Below, one piece after another: positions 14,872-23,788 of a DNA stretch of 36,963 nt (positions are counted from its first letter, which is position 1; every line of letters starts with the position of its first letter). This DNA comes from Minisyncoccus sp041650175 (GTDB lineage Bacteria; Patescibacteriota; Minisyncoccia; Minisyncoccales; Minisyncoccaceae), in NCBI GenBank assembly GCA_041650175.1, contig JBAZLS010000008.1:1-36963 (forward strand), written 5' to 3'. A program made the translations under genes and the position numbers. The notes under the pieces were generated by a model, which was given only the letters and a program-made list of their open reading frames with translations, was not told where the DNA came from and made no database searches.

Positions 14872-16530
14872 ATGATCTTCGATCAAGAAAATATAAAAAA
14901 AATACTTTTTGAAAATGGGTACCTTGAAAAAAACGATATTGAGCATGCTGAAAAATCTGCTAAAGAAGCAAAACAAGACTTTGTTTCTTTTTTGATTGAA
15001 TCAGGATTGATTAGCCGTGATCTTCTTGGTCAAGCTATTGCAGAATCGTTAAAGCTATCATATCTTGACCTTAATTCAAATCCTCCAAGCAGTGATTTAG
15101 TTTTAGAAATTCCTGAAGAAATTGCAAAAAAATATAGGGTTGTCATATTTAGAAAATTATCAAATGGAGTAGTAATAGCTACTGATCAACCGGACAATAG
15201 AGAATTGAAAAAAAACGGAGCCATTATTTTAAAAAAATTATTGCATATTAAGAAAATAGATTTTGGTTTTTCTCTTCCGGAAGATATTGATGAAGTATTT
15301 TTGTCTTATCGACATCCGCTTGAAACAAGATTTTCGGAAATGATTTCAATGGGAAAAGTTGTCATTTCAGAGTTGCTTAGCGGAATAGTAAATGATGCAA
15401 TTTCGTTCCGTTCTTCTGATATTCATTTCGAACCCCAAAAAGATAAAGCTATAATTCGATTCAGAATTGATGGAATTTTACATGAGGCTGGAAATATTCC
15501 GAGGGATTATTATGAAAATATTTTGAATAGAATAAAGGTTCTTTCCAATATGAGGATTGATGAACATCTTAACCCTCAAGATGGCGCTATCCGTTTTGAA
15601 TTAAACAATAATTTTGTTGATTTAAGAGTTTCTATAATTCCGACAGTTGAAGGAGAAAAAGCTGCTATTCGTATCCTTTCTGTTTATGTTAGAAATTTTT
15701 CCTTATCTGAAATCGGGATGAGCCCTAAAAACAGAAAGATTTTTGAAGAAGCTTCAAGACGTCCATTTGGAATGATTTTAATTGTTGGCCCTACTGGATC
15801 TGGAAAATCAACTACTTTGTATTCGTTATTAAAGGAGCTCAATTCTGGTAATGTAAATATTACTACAATTGAAGACCCAGTTGAATATAAAATTGCTGGT
15901 ATAAATCAGATACAGGTAAGCGAAAGAACAAATCTTACTTTTGCAAATGGTCTTCGTTCGATCATAAGACAAGATCCTGATATTATTTTAGTTGGAGAAA
16001 TAAGAGATAAGGAAACTGCTGAAATTTCTGTAAATTCTGCTTTGACTGGACATCTATTGCTTTCTACTTTTCATGCTAACGATGCAGCTACCGCATTACC
16101 AAGATTGCTTGATATCGGAATAGAGCCATTTTTATTATCATCGACTTTGGAAATTATTGTTTCTCAAAGATTGGTTCGAAAAATATGCGAAAAATGCCGT
16201 TATAGCCATGATTATTCTTTGGCTGAATTGAAAAAATTGTTTCCGACTGCTAAAAATTTTTTCGAAGGCAAGGAAACTCTCTATCTTGGAAAAGGATGTT
16301 CATCTTGTAATGGCACTGGTCTTTATGGCAGTACTGCTATTTTTGAAATAATTAAAATTACTTCAAAAATGAAAGAATTAATTTTGAAAAATCCCGCCTC
16401 AAATGAAGTTTGGAAATTGGCTTATAGTCAAGGAAGCAGGCCGATGTTTGAAGATGGACTCGAAAAAGTCAGAAATGGCATAATAACAATGGAGGAATTA
16501 TTAAGAATTGCTAAACCTCTTGATTTGTAA
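14872..16530 (+). CDS. pilB: Type IV pilus assembly ATPase PilB (GspE family)
   Basis: PilB is the cytoplasmic hexameric ATPase that powers pilus extension. An N-terminal MshEN/GspE-N domain occupies about residues 1-150. The ATPase core has Walker A GPTGSGKST (306-314), an Asp box around TTIEDPVEYKI, and a Walker B region DPDIILVGEIRDKETAE with Glu376. Cysteines in CEKCRYSH and CSSCNGTG form the zinc-binding insert usual in PilB and GspE but absent from PilT. Length (552) is normal. The pilC start lies 4 bp after its stop. Confidence 0.95.
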   Translation: MIFDQENIKKILFENGYLEKNDIEHAEKSAKEAKQDFVSFLIESGLISRDLLGQAIAESLKLSYLDLNSNPPSSDLVLEIPEEIAKKYRVVIFRKLSNGVVIATDQPDNRELKKNGAIILKKLLHIKKIDFGFSLPEDIDEVFLSYRHPLETRFSEMISMGKVVISELLSGIVNDAISFRSSDIHFEPQKDKAIIRFRIDGILHEAGNIPRDYYENILNRIKVLSNMRIDEHLNPQDGAIRFELNNNFVDLRVSIIPTVEGEKAAIRILSVYVRNFSLSEIGMSPKNRKIFEEASRRPFGMILIVGPTGSGKSTTLYSLLKELNSGNVNITTIEDPVEYKIAGINQIQVSERTNLTFANGLRSIIRQDPDIILVGEIRDKETAEISVNSALTGHLLLSTFHANDAATALPRLLDIGIEPFLLSSTLEIIVSQRLVRKICEKCRYSHDYSLAELKKLFPTAKNFFEGKETLYLGKGCSSCNGTGLYGSTAIFEIIKITSKMKELILKNPASNEVWKLAYSQGSRPMFEDGLEKVRNGIITMEELLRIAKPLDL

Positions 16531-16534
16531 TCTT

Positions 16535-17647
16535 ATGAAAAATCAAGAAAATTCTATAAAAAACAAAAACGAAGATGTTTTAAATTTTTCTTTTTTTACT
16601 TTAAAGGAAGATAAAAAATATTTTCTAGAAAATTTAGCTATGCTTATTGGCGCTGGAGTGCCTATAAATAAATCTTTAGCTCTTATCAGCAATGAAGTGG
16701 GGTCTTTTAAAATGAAGAATTTGATTAAAAAAATGATTGAAAATCTTGAAGGCGGACGTTCTTTTTCTGAAGTCATTAAAAATTCTAATCTTTTTTCATC
16801 TCAAGTTTTTTCTTTGGTTAAAGTCGGCGAGAAATCTGGCAATTTAGTTGATAATTTAAAAATACTTGTTGAACAGCAAAAAAAAGAGGAATCTTTCAGA
16901 TCAAAGATTGCTACAGCTGTAATTTATCCGTTTATAATTTTAATATTGTCTATCTTTATCGTTGGAGGAATTTCTTTCTTTTTATTACCCAAGCTTTCGA
17001 AGATTTTTAAGGATATGAATGTTGACTTGCCTGCCATAACAAAGACTTTGATGTCTTTTACTGCTTTTTTAGAGAGTTATGGAATAATTGCTATTCCTTT
17101 GATTTTATTTTTTTTAATATTTTTATTTTATTTCTTATTTATAAGAACGAAAACGAAATTTATCGGACAATATTTGTCTTTTAATCTTTTTGGTGGAAAA
17201 AGGATTATTCAAGAGAATGAATTAGCGCGATTTGGATATAATATGGGAATATTGCTCAAATCCGGACTTCCAATCATTGAATGTTTTGATTCTTTAATTG
17301 ATGCTACTGATTTTTATAGTTATCGTGATTTTTATAAGGATTTAAAAGAAAATATTGCAGAGGGGAAATCATTTTCTTATTCATTCCAATCCAAGTCAGC
17401 AGATAATCTAATACCAAGACCGATCCAGCAGATGATTTCTGTTTCTGAAAATTCTGGCAATCTTCCTGAAACAATGTTTAATATTGGTAAGATATATGAA
17501 GAAAAAATAGATAATACTACAAAGAACTTAGCTGTTATTTTAGAACCAGTCCTATTGGTTATTATTTGGATCGGAGTTTTGTTATTGTCTCTGGCTATTC
17601 TTTTGCCGATTTATGGATTAATCGGTAATTTTAATAATGGAATCTAA
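16535..17647 (+). CDS. pilC: Type IV pilus inner-membrane platform protein PilC
   Basis: PilC (GspF family) is the membrane platform turned by PilB. The protein has two T2SSF repeats: residues about 30-150 (LAMLIGAGVPINKSLALISN, VGEKSGNLVDNL) and about 225-345 (MGILLKSGLPIIECFDSL, VSENSGNLPETM), each followed by hydrophobic membrane segments. The start at 16535 (MKNQENSIKNKN, 370 residues) avoids overlap with pilB; an in-frame ATG at 16508 is inside pilB. Confidence 0.94.
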   Translation: MKNQENSIKNKNEDVLNFSFFTLKEDKKYFLENLAMLIGAGVPINKSLALISNEVGSFKMKNLIKKMIENLEGGRSFSEVIKNSNLFSSQVFSLVKVGEKSGNLVDNLKILVEQQKKEESFRSKIATAVIYPFIILILSIFIVGGISFFLLPKLSKIFKDMNVDLPAITKTLMSFTAFLESYGIIAIPLILFFLIFLFYFLFIRTKTKFIGQYLSFNLFGGKRIIQENELARFGYNMGILLKSGLPIIECFDSLIDATDFYSYRDFYKDLKENIAEGKSFSYSFQSKSADNLIPRPIQQMISVSENSGNLPETMFNIGKIYEEKIDNTTKNLAVILEPVLLVIIWIGVLLLSLAILLPIYGLIGNFNNGI

Positions 17648-17648
17648 T

Positions 17649-18074
17649 ATGAAAGGTTTTACAATAATTGAATTATTATTAACGATAGCAATGGTAGTTA
17701 TTCTGGTAGGAATAACTATTCCTTTTTATTCGCAATTCAGTAAAAATAATTTGCAAATAGATTCTGGAGCAGTAATTGATTCGATTAGGACTGCGGAAAT
17801 GTCCGCTATTACCCAAAAGAATAATTCTGGCTGGGGTATTCACTTCCAATCGGGAAAGATTATTATTTTTAAAGGTAATTCTTTTGAAATGCGAGAAATT
17901 TCTTTTGATGAAGAAATTAATATCAGCGATAACTATGTTTTTTCAGGCTTGAATGATGTGTTTTTCAGTCCTTTTAATGGAATTCCTGATAAAATCGGAG
18001 TGATAATAATGGAAAACCAAAATGGAATCAAGAAAGAATTTGAAATAGATAAAAGAGGAGCAATAATTTATTAA
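17649..18074 (+). CDS. Prepilin-like protein with type III signal (GspH/FimT-like)
   Basis: The product starts MKGFTIIELLLTIAMVVILV, a class III signal: cleavage is expected after Gly3, leaving Phe+1 and Glu at +5, with one hydrophobic helix. The mature part is about 120 residues with beta-rich character and recalls GspH/FimT minor pilins. The ATG at 17649 makes a TAATATG junction with pilC; the ATG at 17637 would overlap pilC and add MESN. It is first of five prepilin-like genes. Confidence 0.85.
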   Translation: MKGFTIIELLLTIAMVVILVGITIPFYSQFSKNNLQIDSGAVIDSIRTAEMSAITQKNNSGWGIHFQSGKIIIFKGNSFEMREISFDEEINISDNYVFSGLNDVFFSPFNGIPDKIGVIIMENQNGIKKEFEIDKRGAIIY

Positions 18075-18075
18075 A

Positions 18076-18498
18076 ATGAAGAAAGAGAAATTTTACAATG
18101 ATGGTTTTGTTATCGTAGAGGTCTTGCTTGCTATCTCTATTTTGGCGATGTTTTTCGTTGCTTTTATTGGAGTAGTTATTTACAATAGGCAGATTTATGA
18201 AAATGCAAGCAATCGACAGACAGCAGTCTTGCTTGCCGAAGAGGGAATTGAGGCTGTTCGTAATATACGTGATAGTGATTTCGATTCGCTTTTTAACGGT
18301 TCATATGAATTAAATGACAATGGCGGAAAATGGTTGCTTGATACAAACCTTAGCAAATCTGGAATTTTTACTAGAAGACTTGTAATTTCATCGGTTGGAT
18401 TTAATAAAAAGCAAATTCTTTCATCTGTTAGCTGGAATGAATATGGCCATTTAAAATCGGTGTCTTTGACTTCATATTTAACCAATTGGAAGGAATAA
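18076..18498 (+). CDS. Prepilin-like protein (PilV/GspI-like)
   Basis: The N-terminus NDGFVIVEVLLAISILAMFF is a class III signal with Gly(-1), Phe(+1) and Glu(+5), preceded by an unusually long 8-residue charged leader. Downstream, LLAEEGIEAVRNIRDSDFDS is characteristic of PilV/GspI-like minor pilins, which prime the pilus tip. 140 residues. It is separated from the previous gene by one base. Confidence 0.85.
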   Translation: MKKEKFYNDGFVIVEVLLAISILAMFFVAFIGVVIYNRQIYENASNRQTAVLLAEEGIEAVRNIRDSDFDSLFNGSYELNDNGGKWLLDTNLSKSGIFTRRLVISSVGFNKKQILSSVSWNEYGHLKSVSLTSYLTNWKE

Positions 18499-18502
18499 TA
18501 TT

Positions 18503-19000
18503 ATGGAAAATAAAAATGGATTTACATTAATCGAGATTGTTTTTTATATAGCTATCATGACTATCTTGATTTTTGTAAGTTTTTTGGTATTAAACATAAT
18601 TGGTCAATCAGAATCAAAAAATAGAATAGTTTCAGAAGTCGAATACCAAGGATTAAGATATGTCAATTTAATATCCCAGGAAATAAGGAATTCAATAGCT
18701 GTTGATTATCTTACTGATGATAGCCTAGTTTTGAGAGTTAATGATCCGATAAAAAATCCTATTGTATTTACTTTTTCGGAGGGAAATATTTATCTAAAGG
18801 AAGGTTCGCAGGAAAAAAATAAGTTAAATAATTCTAAAGTTTCTATAGTTCCGATATTCTTGAAAAATAATTCTGTTTCAAGCGAGTATGATAGTATAGG
18901 ACTTTCTTTAAAAGTTTTTTATAATAATGGAGAAGGAAAATTAGGAAGTGATTATTCAAAAATATTTAATGTTACAGCTTCAACAAGACAAAAAAAATAA
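18503..19000 (+). CDS. Prepilin-like protein (PilW/GspJ-like)
   Basis: The signal NGFTLIEIVFYIAIMTILIF has Gly(-1), Phe(+1) and Glu(+5). The following region, YQGLRYVNLISQEIRNSIAV, with a Q-E-I-R-N pattern, recalls PilW/GspJ minor pilins. The product is 165 residues, the longest of the minor set. Its 3' end overlaps the next prepilin-like gene in another frame. Confidence 0.83.
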   Translation: MENKNGFTLIEIVFYIAIMTILIFVSFLVLNIIGQSESKNRIVSEVEYQGLRYVNLISQEIRNSIAVDYLTDDSLVLRVNDPIKNPIVFTFSEGNIYLKEGSQEKNKLNNSKVSIVPIFLKNNSVSSEYDSIGLSLKVFYNNGEGKLGSDYSKIFNVTASTRQKK

Positions 19001-19370
19001 TGGATTCATCGCATTAATGATGGTATTGATCATTAATGCAATAGGATTGGCTGTCGCTATCTCTCTTCTTTCGCAGAGTAATCTTTTTTTGAAAAATACT
19101 TATTCTTTTGAGCAGATGGAAAAAGCTAAAGCAATTGCAAATGCTTGCAGTGAAGAAGCATTACTTGCGATAAAAAATGATCCTTCTATCAGTGGAGCTT
19201 ATAATTTGAATTTTTTAGAAGGATATTGTTCATATGATATTTCCAATAGCGGAGGCATTGCAACGATTGAATCTTTGGCAGTAGTAAATGATTATACAAG
19301 AAAAATTAATATAGCTGTTCAAAGCATTGATTCCAAATTAGAGATATTATTCTGGAAAGAGGGTTTTTGA
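18969..19370 (+). CDS. PilX/GspK-like minor pilin without Glu5
   Basis: The N-terminus is KKNNGFIALMMVLIINAIGL; Gly-Phe gives a cleavage site but Met replaces the usual Glu at +5. Loss of Glu5 is known in GspK, and PilX-like proteins have similar starts. Mature region: SFEQMEKAKAIANACSEEAL, the typical helix of PilX-like proteins, and two cysteines that could pair. The ATG at 18969 overlaps the preceding gene by 32 bp; a GTG at 18948 would overlap more and add seven residues. TGA stop. Confidence 0.75.
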   Translation: MLQLQQDKKNNGFIALMMVLIINAIGLAVAISLLSQSNLFLKNTYSFEQMEKAKAIANACSEEALLAIKNDPSISGAYNLNFLEGYCSYDISNSGGIATIESLAVVNDYTRKINIAVQSIDSKLEILFWKEGF

Positions 19371-19383
19371 TATCTATTAAAGA

Positions 19384-19392
19384 TGATATAAT
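19384..19392 (+). promoter_or_regulatory. Extended -10 promoter upstream of the pilin gene
   Basis: TGATATAAT (19384-19392) is a perfect extended -10; a -35 at 17-nt spacing (TTTTTG) is poor. It lies 14 bp after the preceding gene and 39-48 bp before the pilin start, so the pilin and the downstream sensor genes may be transcribed separately from the minor pilins. No terminator is evident before it. Confidence 0.5.
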
Positions 19393-19439
19393 ATATAAAA
19401 TTATTAATTCCTGTCCGAAATTAATTTTAAATGATAATT

Positions 19440-19868
19440 ATGAAATATAAAATAGGATTTACTTTACTTGAAGTATTACTTGCTGTCGCTGCCGTAACAA
19501 TCTTATCGGGGATTGTTATTTTGGCTATTAATCCGAATAAGCAATTAGCTGATGCTAGGAATGCGCAAAGAAGAATTGACGTAAATACGATTTTAAATGC
19601 AATTCATCAATATGCAATTGATAGAGGTGGATTAATTCCAGTAACGATTACTACAACCGCTACTCCTATTTGTAGATCTGGGTTTGTTGATAATTGTGTC
19701 GATCTTGCAGTATTGACAGTTGGACAGGAGTATCTTACTGATATTCCGATTGATCCAAGCAGTTCTTTGAGTTTTAGTTCTGGATATACCGTAATGAGAA
19801 ATATTAACAATAGGATAGTTGTTGCAGCTCCTCTTGCAGAGGGAACTTCTATAAATGCTACTAAGTAA
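19440..19868 (+). CDS. Type IV pilin-like protein, candidate major pilin
   Basis: MKYKIGFTLLEVLLAVAAVT is a classical class III signal (Gly(-1), Phe(+1), Glu(+5)). The helix continues into NPNKQLADARNAQRRIDVNTILNAIHQYA, a pattern seen in pilin/GspG-like proteins from Gram-positives and CPR bacteria. A pair of Cys residues (CRSGFVDNC) can form a small disulfide loop. With its own promoter, it is the best candidate for the main subunit, but this is inference. An ATG at 19431 would add MII. Confidence 0.82.
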   Translation: MKYKIGFTLLEVLLAVAAVTILSGIVILAINPNKQLADARNAQRRIDVNTILNAIHQYAIDRGGLIPVTITTTATPICRSGFVDNCVDLAVLTVGQEYLTDIPIDPSSSLSFSSGYTVMRNINNRIVVAAPLAEGTSINATK

Positions 19869-19879
19869 GCATCTAATTT

Positions 19880-21355
19880 ATGAGAATAGACCGTAAAATA
19901 TTTTACATTTCTTTGTTTTTATTGTTATTTTTCAGCGTGGGTTTTTATTTACTTGTTCCTGGTTTTGCGATGAAAAATTTTGATTCTTTAGAGCAGAGTT
20001 CGGCTACTGAAGAGGCTAGCAAGATGAGATACTTTGTCGTTCAGGAGATATCTAATCTGGATTCAATAAATACTAAATGGTCTAAACGTGAAGATTTGTA
20101 TGAATTTTTTGGAAAAAATAAGGAGGAGCAAGATTTTTTCGTTTCTAATGATATTGATTTTCAGTATATGAAGGATTTAAAAATCGATTATTTGGCTTTA
20201 ATTGATAATGATGGTGACTTTCTTTATAATATTGAAATTGATAATGGCCTTGTTCAATCTAGGATTCCTGATGATTTTTTGACCGAATTTTGCAATTCAG
20301 TTATGCCAAAAAACTGTACGGGATTAGTTCAATCTTGGCAAGGTGATAATGTTGCAGCTGTTTCAGCCAAGCCTGTATCTGAAGGCGTTGATTCTTCTCC
20401 GGTGGGGTATATTGTTATGATAAAAGTTTTTGAAGGGAAAGCTACTACATATGATGGAAAAGAATTTGTTTTAAAAACAATTGATCCTATTGTTGATGCA
20501 AAAACAAAGAAAGCTGAAAGTGTTTTGTTTATTGATAAGACAGATACTGATACGCTTCAAGTTTATTCTTTTTATGATGATGTATCGGGAAAAAAATCTT
20601 TTTATTCAAAGATATCAGTAGAAAGAATGATATATAAATCTGGAATGTCGATTATAAGCGCTATTTCTTACAGTGTTTTTATTCTGCAATTGCTAATGAT
20701 GATTTCTTTTCTATTTATCATAAGGAGAATAATTATCGAACGTTTGAACCTGTTAATTTTTTCTATGCAATTCATAATTAAATCAAAAGGACAAGAGAAG
20801 CTTAAAGTTTTTGATGGAAATGACGAAATTTCTTTATTGTCTCAAGAAATAAATAATGCTTTTATTAGGATTAATAATGCGAGATGTGATTCAAAAGAGA
20901 AACAAAATGATTTGAACCTGACTATAAAATCAATGCAAGATATAATCCTTGTTTTTGATAGGGATAATAAAATATTATTTTATCATTTTCCGGAAAATAA
21001 AAAAATTGGAATGAAAAAAATGGAAGAAAGTATATTTTTGTCAAAGGATTTTTCGTCAACAATAATTGATTTGATTGACGGCATAAAGAATAGTGGCAAT
21101 CCTTTCGATTTAGAGCATTCTATTGTTAAAAATGGCAAAAGACATTGGTATAATGCCAATATTTCGATAAAAAGAGATTCTAGCGGCGAGTTTGATGGCG
21201 TAATCGTCGTTATTCGCAATATTACAACCAGTAAGAAAATGCAGGAGGAAATGGAAGAAAAAATCAGCGAATTGCAAAAACTTAATAAGCTTATGATTGG
21301 CAGAGAATTAAAAATGATTGAGCTCAAGGAAACAATTAAAAAATTAAAAAAATGA
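19880..21355 (+). CDS. Membrane sensor protein with CHASE4-like and PAS regions, no kinase domain
   Basis: The 491-residue protein has a membrane segment at about residues 8-30, an extracytoplasmic region to about 250, a second membrane segment (about 255-285), a PAS-like domain (about 345-450: MQDIILVFDRDNKILFYHF and later DGVIVVIRNITTSKKMQ) and a C-terminal coiled coil ending KETIKKLKK. The extracytoplasmic part (WSKREDLYEFF, LKIDYLALIDNDGDFLYNIE) resembles CHASE4. There is no H-box or ATPase domain. Its TGA stop overlaps the ATG of the soluble kinase downstream (ATGA), so the two are probably made together and act as one split receptor. Confidence 0.75.
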   Translation: MRIDRKIFYISLFLLLFFSVGFYLLVPGFAMKNFDSLEQSSATEEASKMRYFVVQEISNLDSINTKWSKREDLYEFFGKNKEEQDFFVSNDIDFQYMKDLKIDYLALIDNDGDFLYNIEIDNGLVQSRIPDDFLTEFCNSVMPKNCTGLVQSWQGDNVAAVSAKPVSEGVDSSPVGYIVMIKVFEGKATTYDGKEFVLKTIDPIVDAKTKKAESVLFIDKTDTDTLQVYSFYDDVSGKKSFYSKISVERMIYKSGMSIISAISYSVFILQLLMMISFLFIIRRIIIERLNLLIFSMQFIIKSKGQEKLKVFDGNDEISLLSQEINNAFIRINNARCDSKEKQNDLNLTIKSMQDIILVFDRDNKILFYHFPENKKIGMKKMEESIFLSKDFSSTIIDLIDGIKNSGNPFDLEHSIVKNGKRHWYNANISIKRDSSGEFDGVIVVIRNITTSKKMQEEMEEKISELQKLNKLMIGRELKMIELKETIKKLKK

Positions 21356-23787
21356 ATAAGAAAATAAAAAATCCGCAAGATTATGAAGAAATTTTTTATA
21401 GTATTATTTTAGAGTCTGACCAAGCAGATAATGTTTTGGATTTGATAAAAAAAAATGTAAATCTTGTAATAGATTTTTTTAATTTAGACGGCGGCGCTAT
21501 TTTTTTACTTGAGAATGAAAATGCTAATTTGTTTTTGAATTTTAATCTTTTACCTTCTTTTGTTAAGAATTTTAACCGTATAAAAAAAGATTCGATTATC
21601 TTTGAAGAAATATTCAAACACGATTCTCCCTTCGTAGTTGTTGGAAAATTGAAGGAAATATTCAGAAAAAAAGGAGTTACTTATAAAACAATACTAATTA
21701 CTCCAATTTTTTATGAAGAAAAAAATATAGGTTTTTATATAGTTGCCAGCAACGATGAAAAATCTTTTATGAAGAGAGATATAAAGTTGATGAGCTTGAT
21801 CGGAAAAGAAATCGGTTCTTTTGTTGATAGTGTAATAAGCGATATTTCAATAAAAAAAGAAAAACAGAATTTCAAGTCTTTTTTCAATTCGCTTCAAGAT
21901 ATAATTATAGTTGCTGATTCGGGCGGGTTTGTCTTAGAATTAAATGATTTTGCCTTAAAAAGATTAAAGTACGAAAGAAGTTATTTTTTACAGAAGATGA
22001 TTTCTGATTTTTTGATAATAGAAAAAAATCAAAAATTAGAGGAAATTTTTCTTCAATTATTTGATGATAAAAAAAGTATTTTCTTATCAATGCGAGCAGG
22101 AAATGGAAGTATTGTTCCTGTTGAAATGACTGCAATAAAGGGAATATGGAATGAAAAGGAAGCTCGTTTTTTTACAGCAAAAGATTTATCTAAAACAAAA
22201 GAAACTGAAAAAAAACTCAAGGAAAATCAAGATTTATATGCATCTCTTGTTTCTAATATTCCTAATTATATATTGATTTATGATAAAACTGGGAAGATTA
22301 TTTATGTGAATAGCAGTATTATCCATGCTTTAGGTTATAACTTGAATCAGATATTGAAAAAAAGTATTTTTGATATCATTGTCAATGATTCAAAGGATAG
22401 TTTTAAGGAGAAATTGAAGAATAATTTTTTGGATAATAGCAAAAATGATTGTGAAATTAAATTAATACGGAAAAATAAGGAAATAATAGATGCTATCGTT
22501 CATGGAGCTACTGTTCGATATGCACAGGAAGATGCTTTTTTATTGGTGATGACCGATATTACAAATAGGAAAAAAATTGAAAATTTGCTCATTGAAAGAA
22601 CTAGTGATTTAGAGAATTCCCAAAAATCTTTAGTAAATGTGCTTGAGGATGTTGAAGAAGAAAAAAACAGGACGATGATCTTGGCTCAGGATTTAGAAAA
22701 GTTCCGACTTGCTGTTGAAAACGCTTCTGACCATATAGTTATTACTGATAATGAGGGCATATTACTTTATGGTAATAGCGGAGGACAGAAAATAACAGGA
22801 TTTTCTTCTGGAGATGTAGTAGGAAAGAAATGTGGCTCTAAGGAAACTTGGGGAGGAATGATGGAAAAAGATTTTTATAAAAAACTATGGCATACTATAA
22901 AAATTGAGAAAAAACCTTTTTCAGGAGAAATTTTGAATAAAAGAAAAGATGGAAGCGCTTATATTGCGATGGTGAATATTTCTCCAGTTTTGGATAAAAA
23001 TGGGAAAGTATTATTTTTTGTGGGAATTGAGCGCGACATAACTCGTGAGAAAGAAATTGATAAGGCTAAAAGCGAATTTGTTTCACTCGCATCACACCAA
23101 TTAAGAACTCCATTGTCAATTATTAATTGGTATACTGAAATGTTATCGGGTGGCGATGCCGGACAATTGAATGAAACCCAAAAGGACTATTTGGATGAAA
23201 TAGTAATCGGAAATAAAAGAATGATTGATCTTGTAGGAGCTTTGCTCAATGTTTCTAGAATAGAAATGGGTACTTTTGCTGTTAACCCAATAAAAAGCAA
23301 TTTGGTTAAAATTTCGAAAGAAATTATTAATGATTCCTTGATTAAAGTAAAATTGAAAAATATAAAACTTGATTGCAACTATGGCAAAAATATCCCTCTA
23401 ATGAGGGTTGATCCAAAGCTTTTCAGCATAGTAATCGATAATTTAATTAGTAATGCGATAAAATATACGCCACCTAATACTGGAAAAATTTCTTTTAAAA
23501 TTTCTAAAGAGATTAATGGCGTCTTAATTACTATTTCTGATAATGGATATGGAATATTAAAAAAAGATAAAGATAAAATTTTTACAAAACTTTTCAGAGG
23601 GGAAAATATCAAAGAAAAGGAAACTGACGGAAATGGACTCGGTCTTTATATAGTAAAGTCAATTGTTGAGCAATCAAATGGAAAAATATGGTTTGAATCG
23701 AAGGAAAATAAAGGAACTACTTTTTATGTCCTATTACCTTTTTCGGGAATGAAAAAAAAGAAAGGAGTTAAAGAGTTATCTAAATAA
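21352..23787 (+). CDS. Soluble GAF-PAS-PAS-PAS sensor histidine kinase
   Basis: The 811-residue protein lacks membrane segments. In order: a GAF-like domain (about 10-165), PAS-like domains at about 175-285, 290-410 and 450-570, HisKA with phosphoacceptor His582 in LASHQLRTPLS, and a HATPase domain with N box DNLISNAIKYTP, G1 ISDNGYGI, F box FTKLFRG and G2 GNGLGLYIVKSIVE. It should phosphorylate a response regulator; the orphan receiver at 14498-14863 is the nearest. Its start overlaps the upstream sensor gene by 4 bp. How the receptor signals to it is inference. Confidence 0.92.
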   Translation: MNKKIKNPQDYEEIFYSIILESDQADNVLDLIKKNVNLVIDFFNLDGGAIFLLENENANLFLNFNLLPSFVKNFNRIKKDSIIFEEIFKHDSPFVVVGKLKEIFRKKGVTYKTILITPIFYEEKNIGFYIVASNDEKSFMKRDIKLMSLIGKEIGSFVDSVISDISIKKEKQNFKSFFNSLQDIIIVADSGGFVLELNDFALKRLKYERSYFLQKMISDFLIIEKNQKLEEIFLQLFDDKKSIFLSMRAGNGSIVPVEMTAIKGIWNEKEARFFTAKDLSKTKETEKKLKENQDLYASLVSNIPNYILIYDKTGKIIYVNSSIIHALGYNLNQILKKSIFDIIVNDSKDSFKEKLKNNFLDNSKNDCEIKLIRKNKEIIDAIVHGATVRYAQEDAFLLVMTDITNRKKIENLLIERTSDLENSQKSLVNVLEDVEEEKNRTMILAQDLEKFRLAVENASDHIVITDNEGILLYGNSGGQKITGFSSGDVVGKKCGSKETWGGMMEKDFYKKLWHTIKIEKKPFSGEILNKRKDGSAYIAMVNISPVLDKNGKVLFFVGIERDITREKEIDKAKSEFVSLASHQLRTPLSIINWYTEMLSGGDAGQLNETQKDYLDEIVIGNKRMIDLVGALLNVSRIEMGTFAVNPIKSNLVKISKEIINDSLIKVKLKNIKLDCNYGKNIPLMRVDPKLFSIVIDNLISNAIKYTPPNTGKISFKISKEINGVLITISDNGYGILKKDKDKIFTKLFRGENIKEKETDGNGLGLYIVKSIVEQSNGKIWFESKENKGTTFYVLLPFSGMKKKKGVKELSK

Positions 23788-23788
23788 T

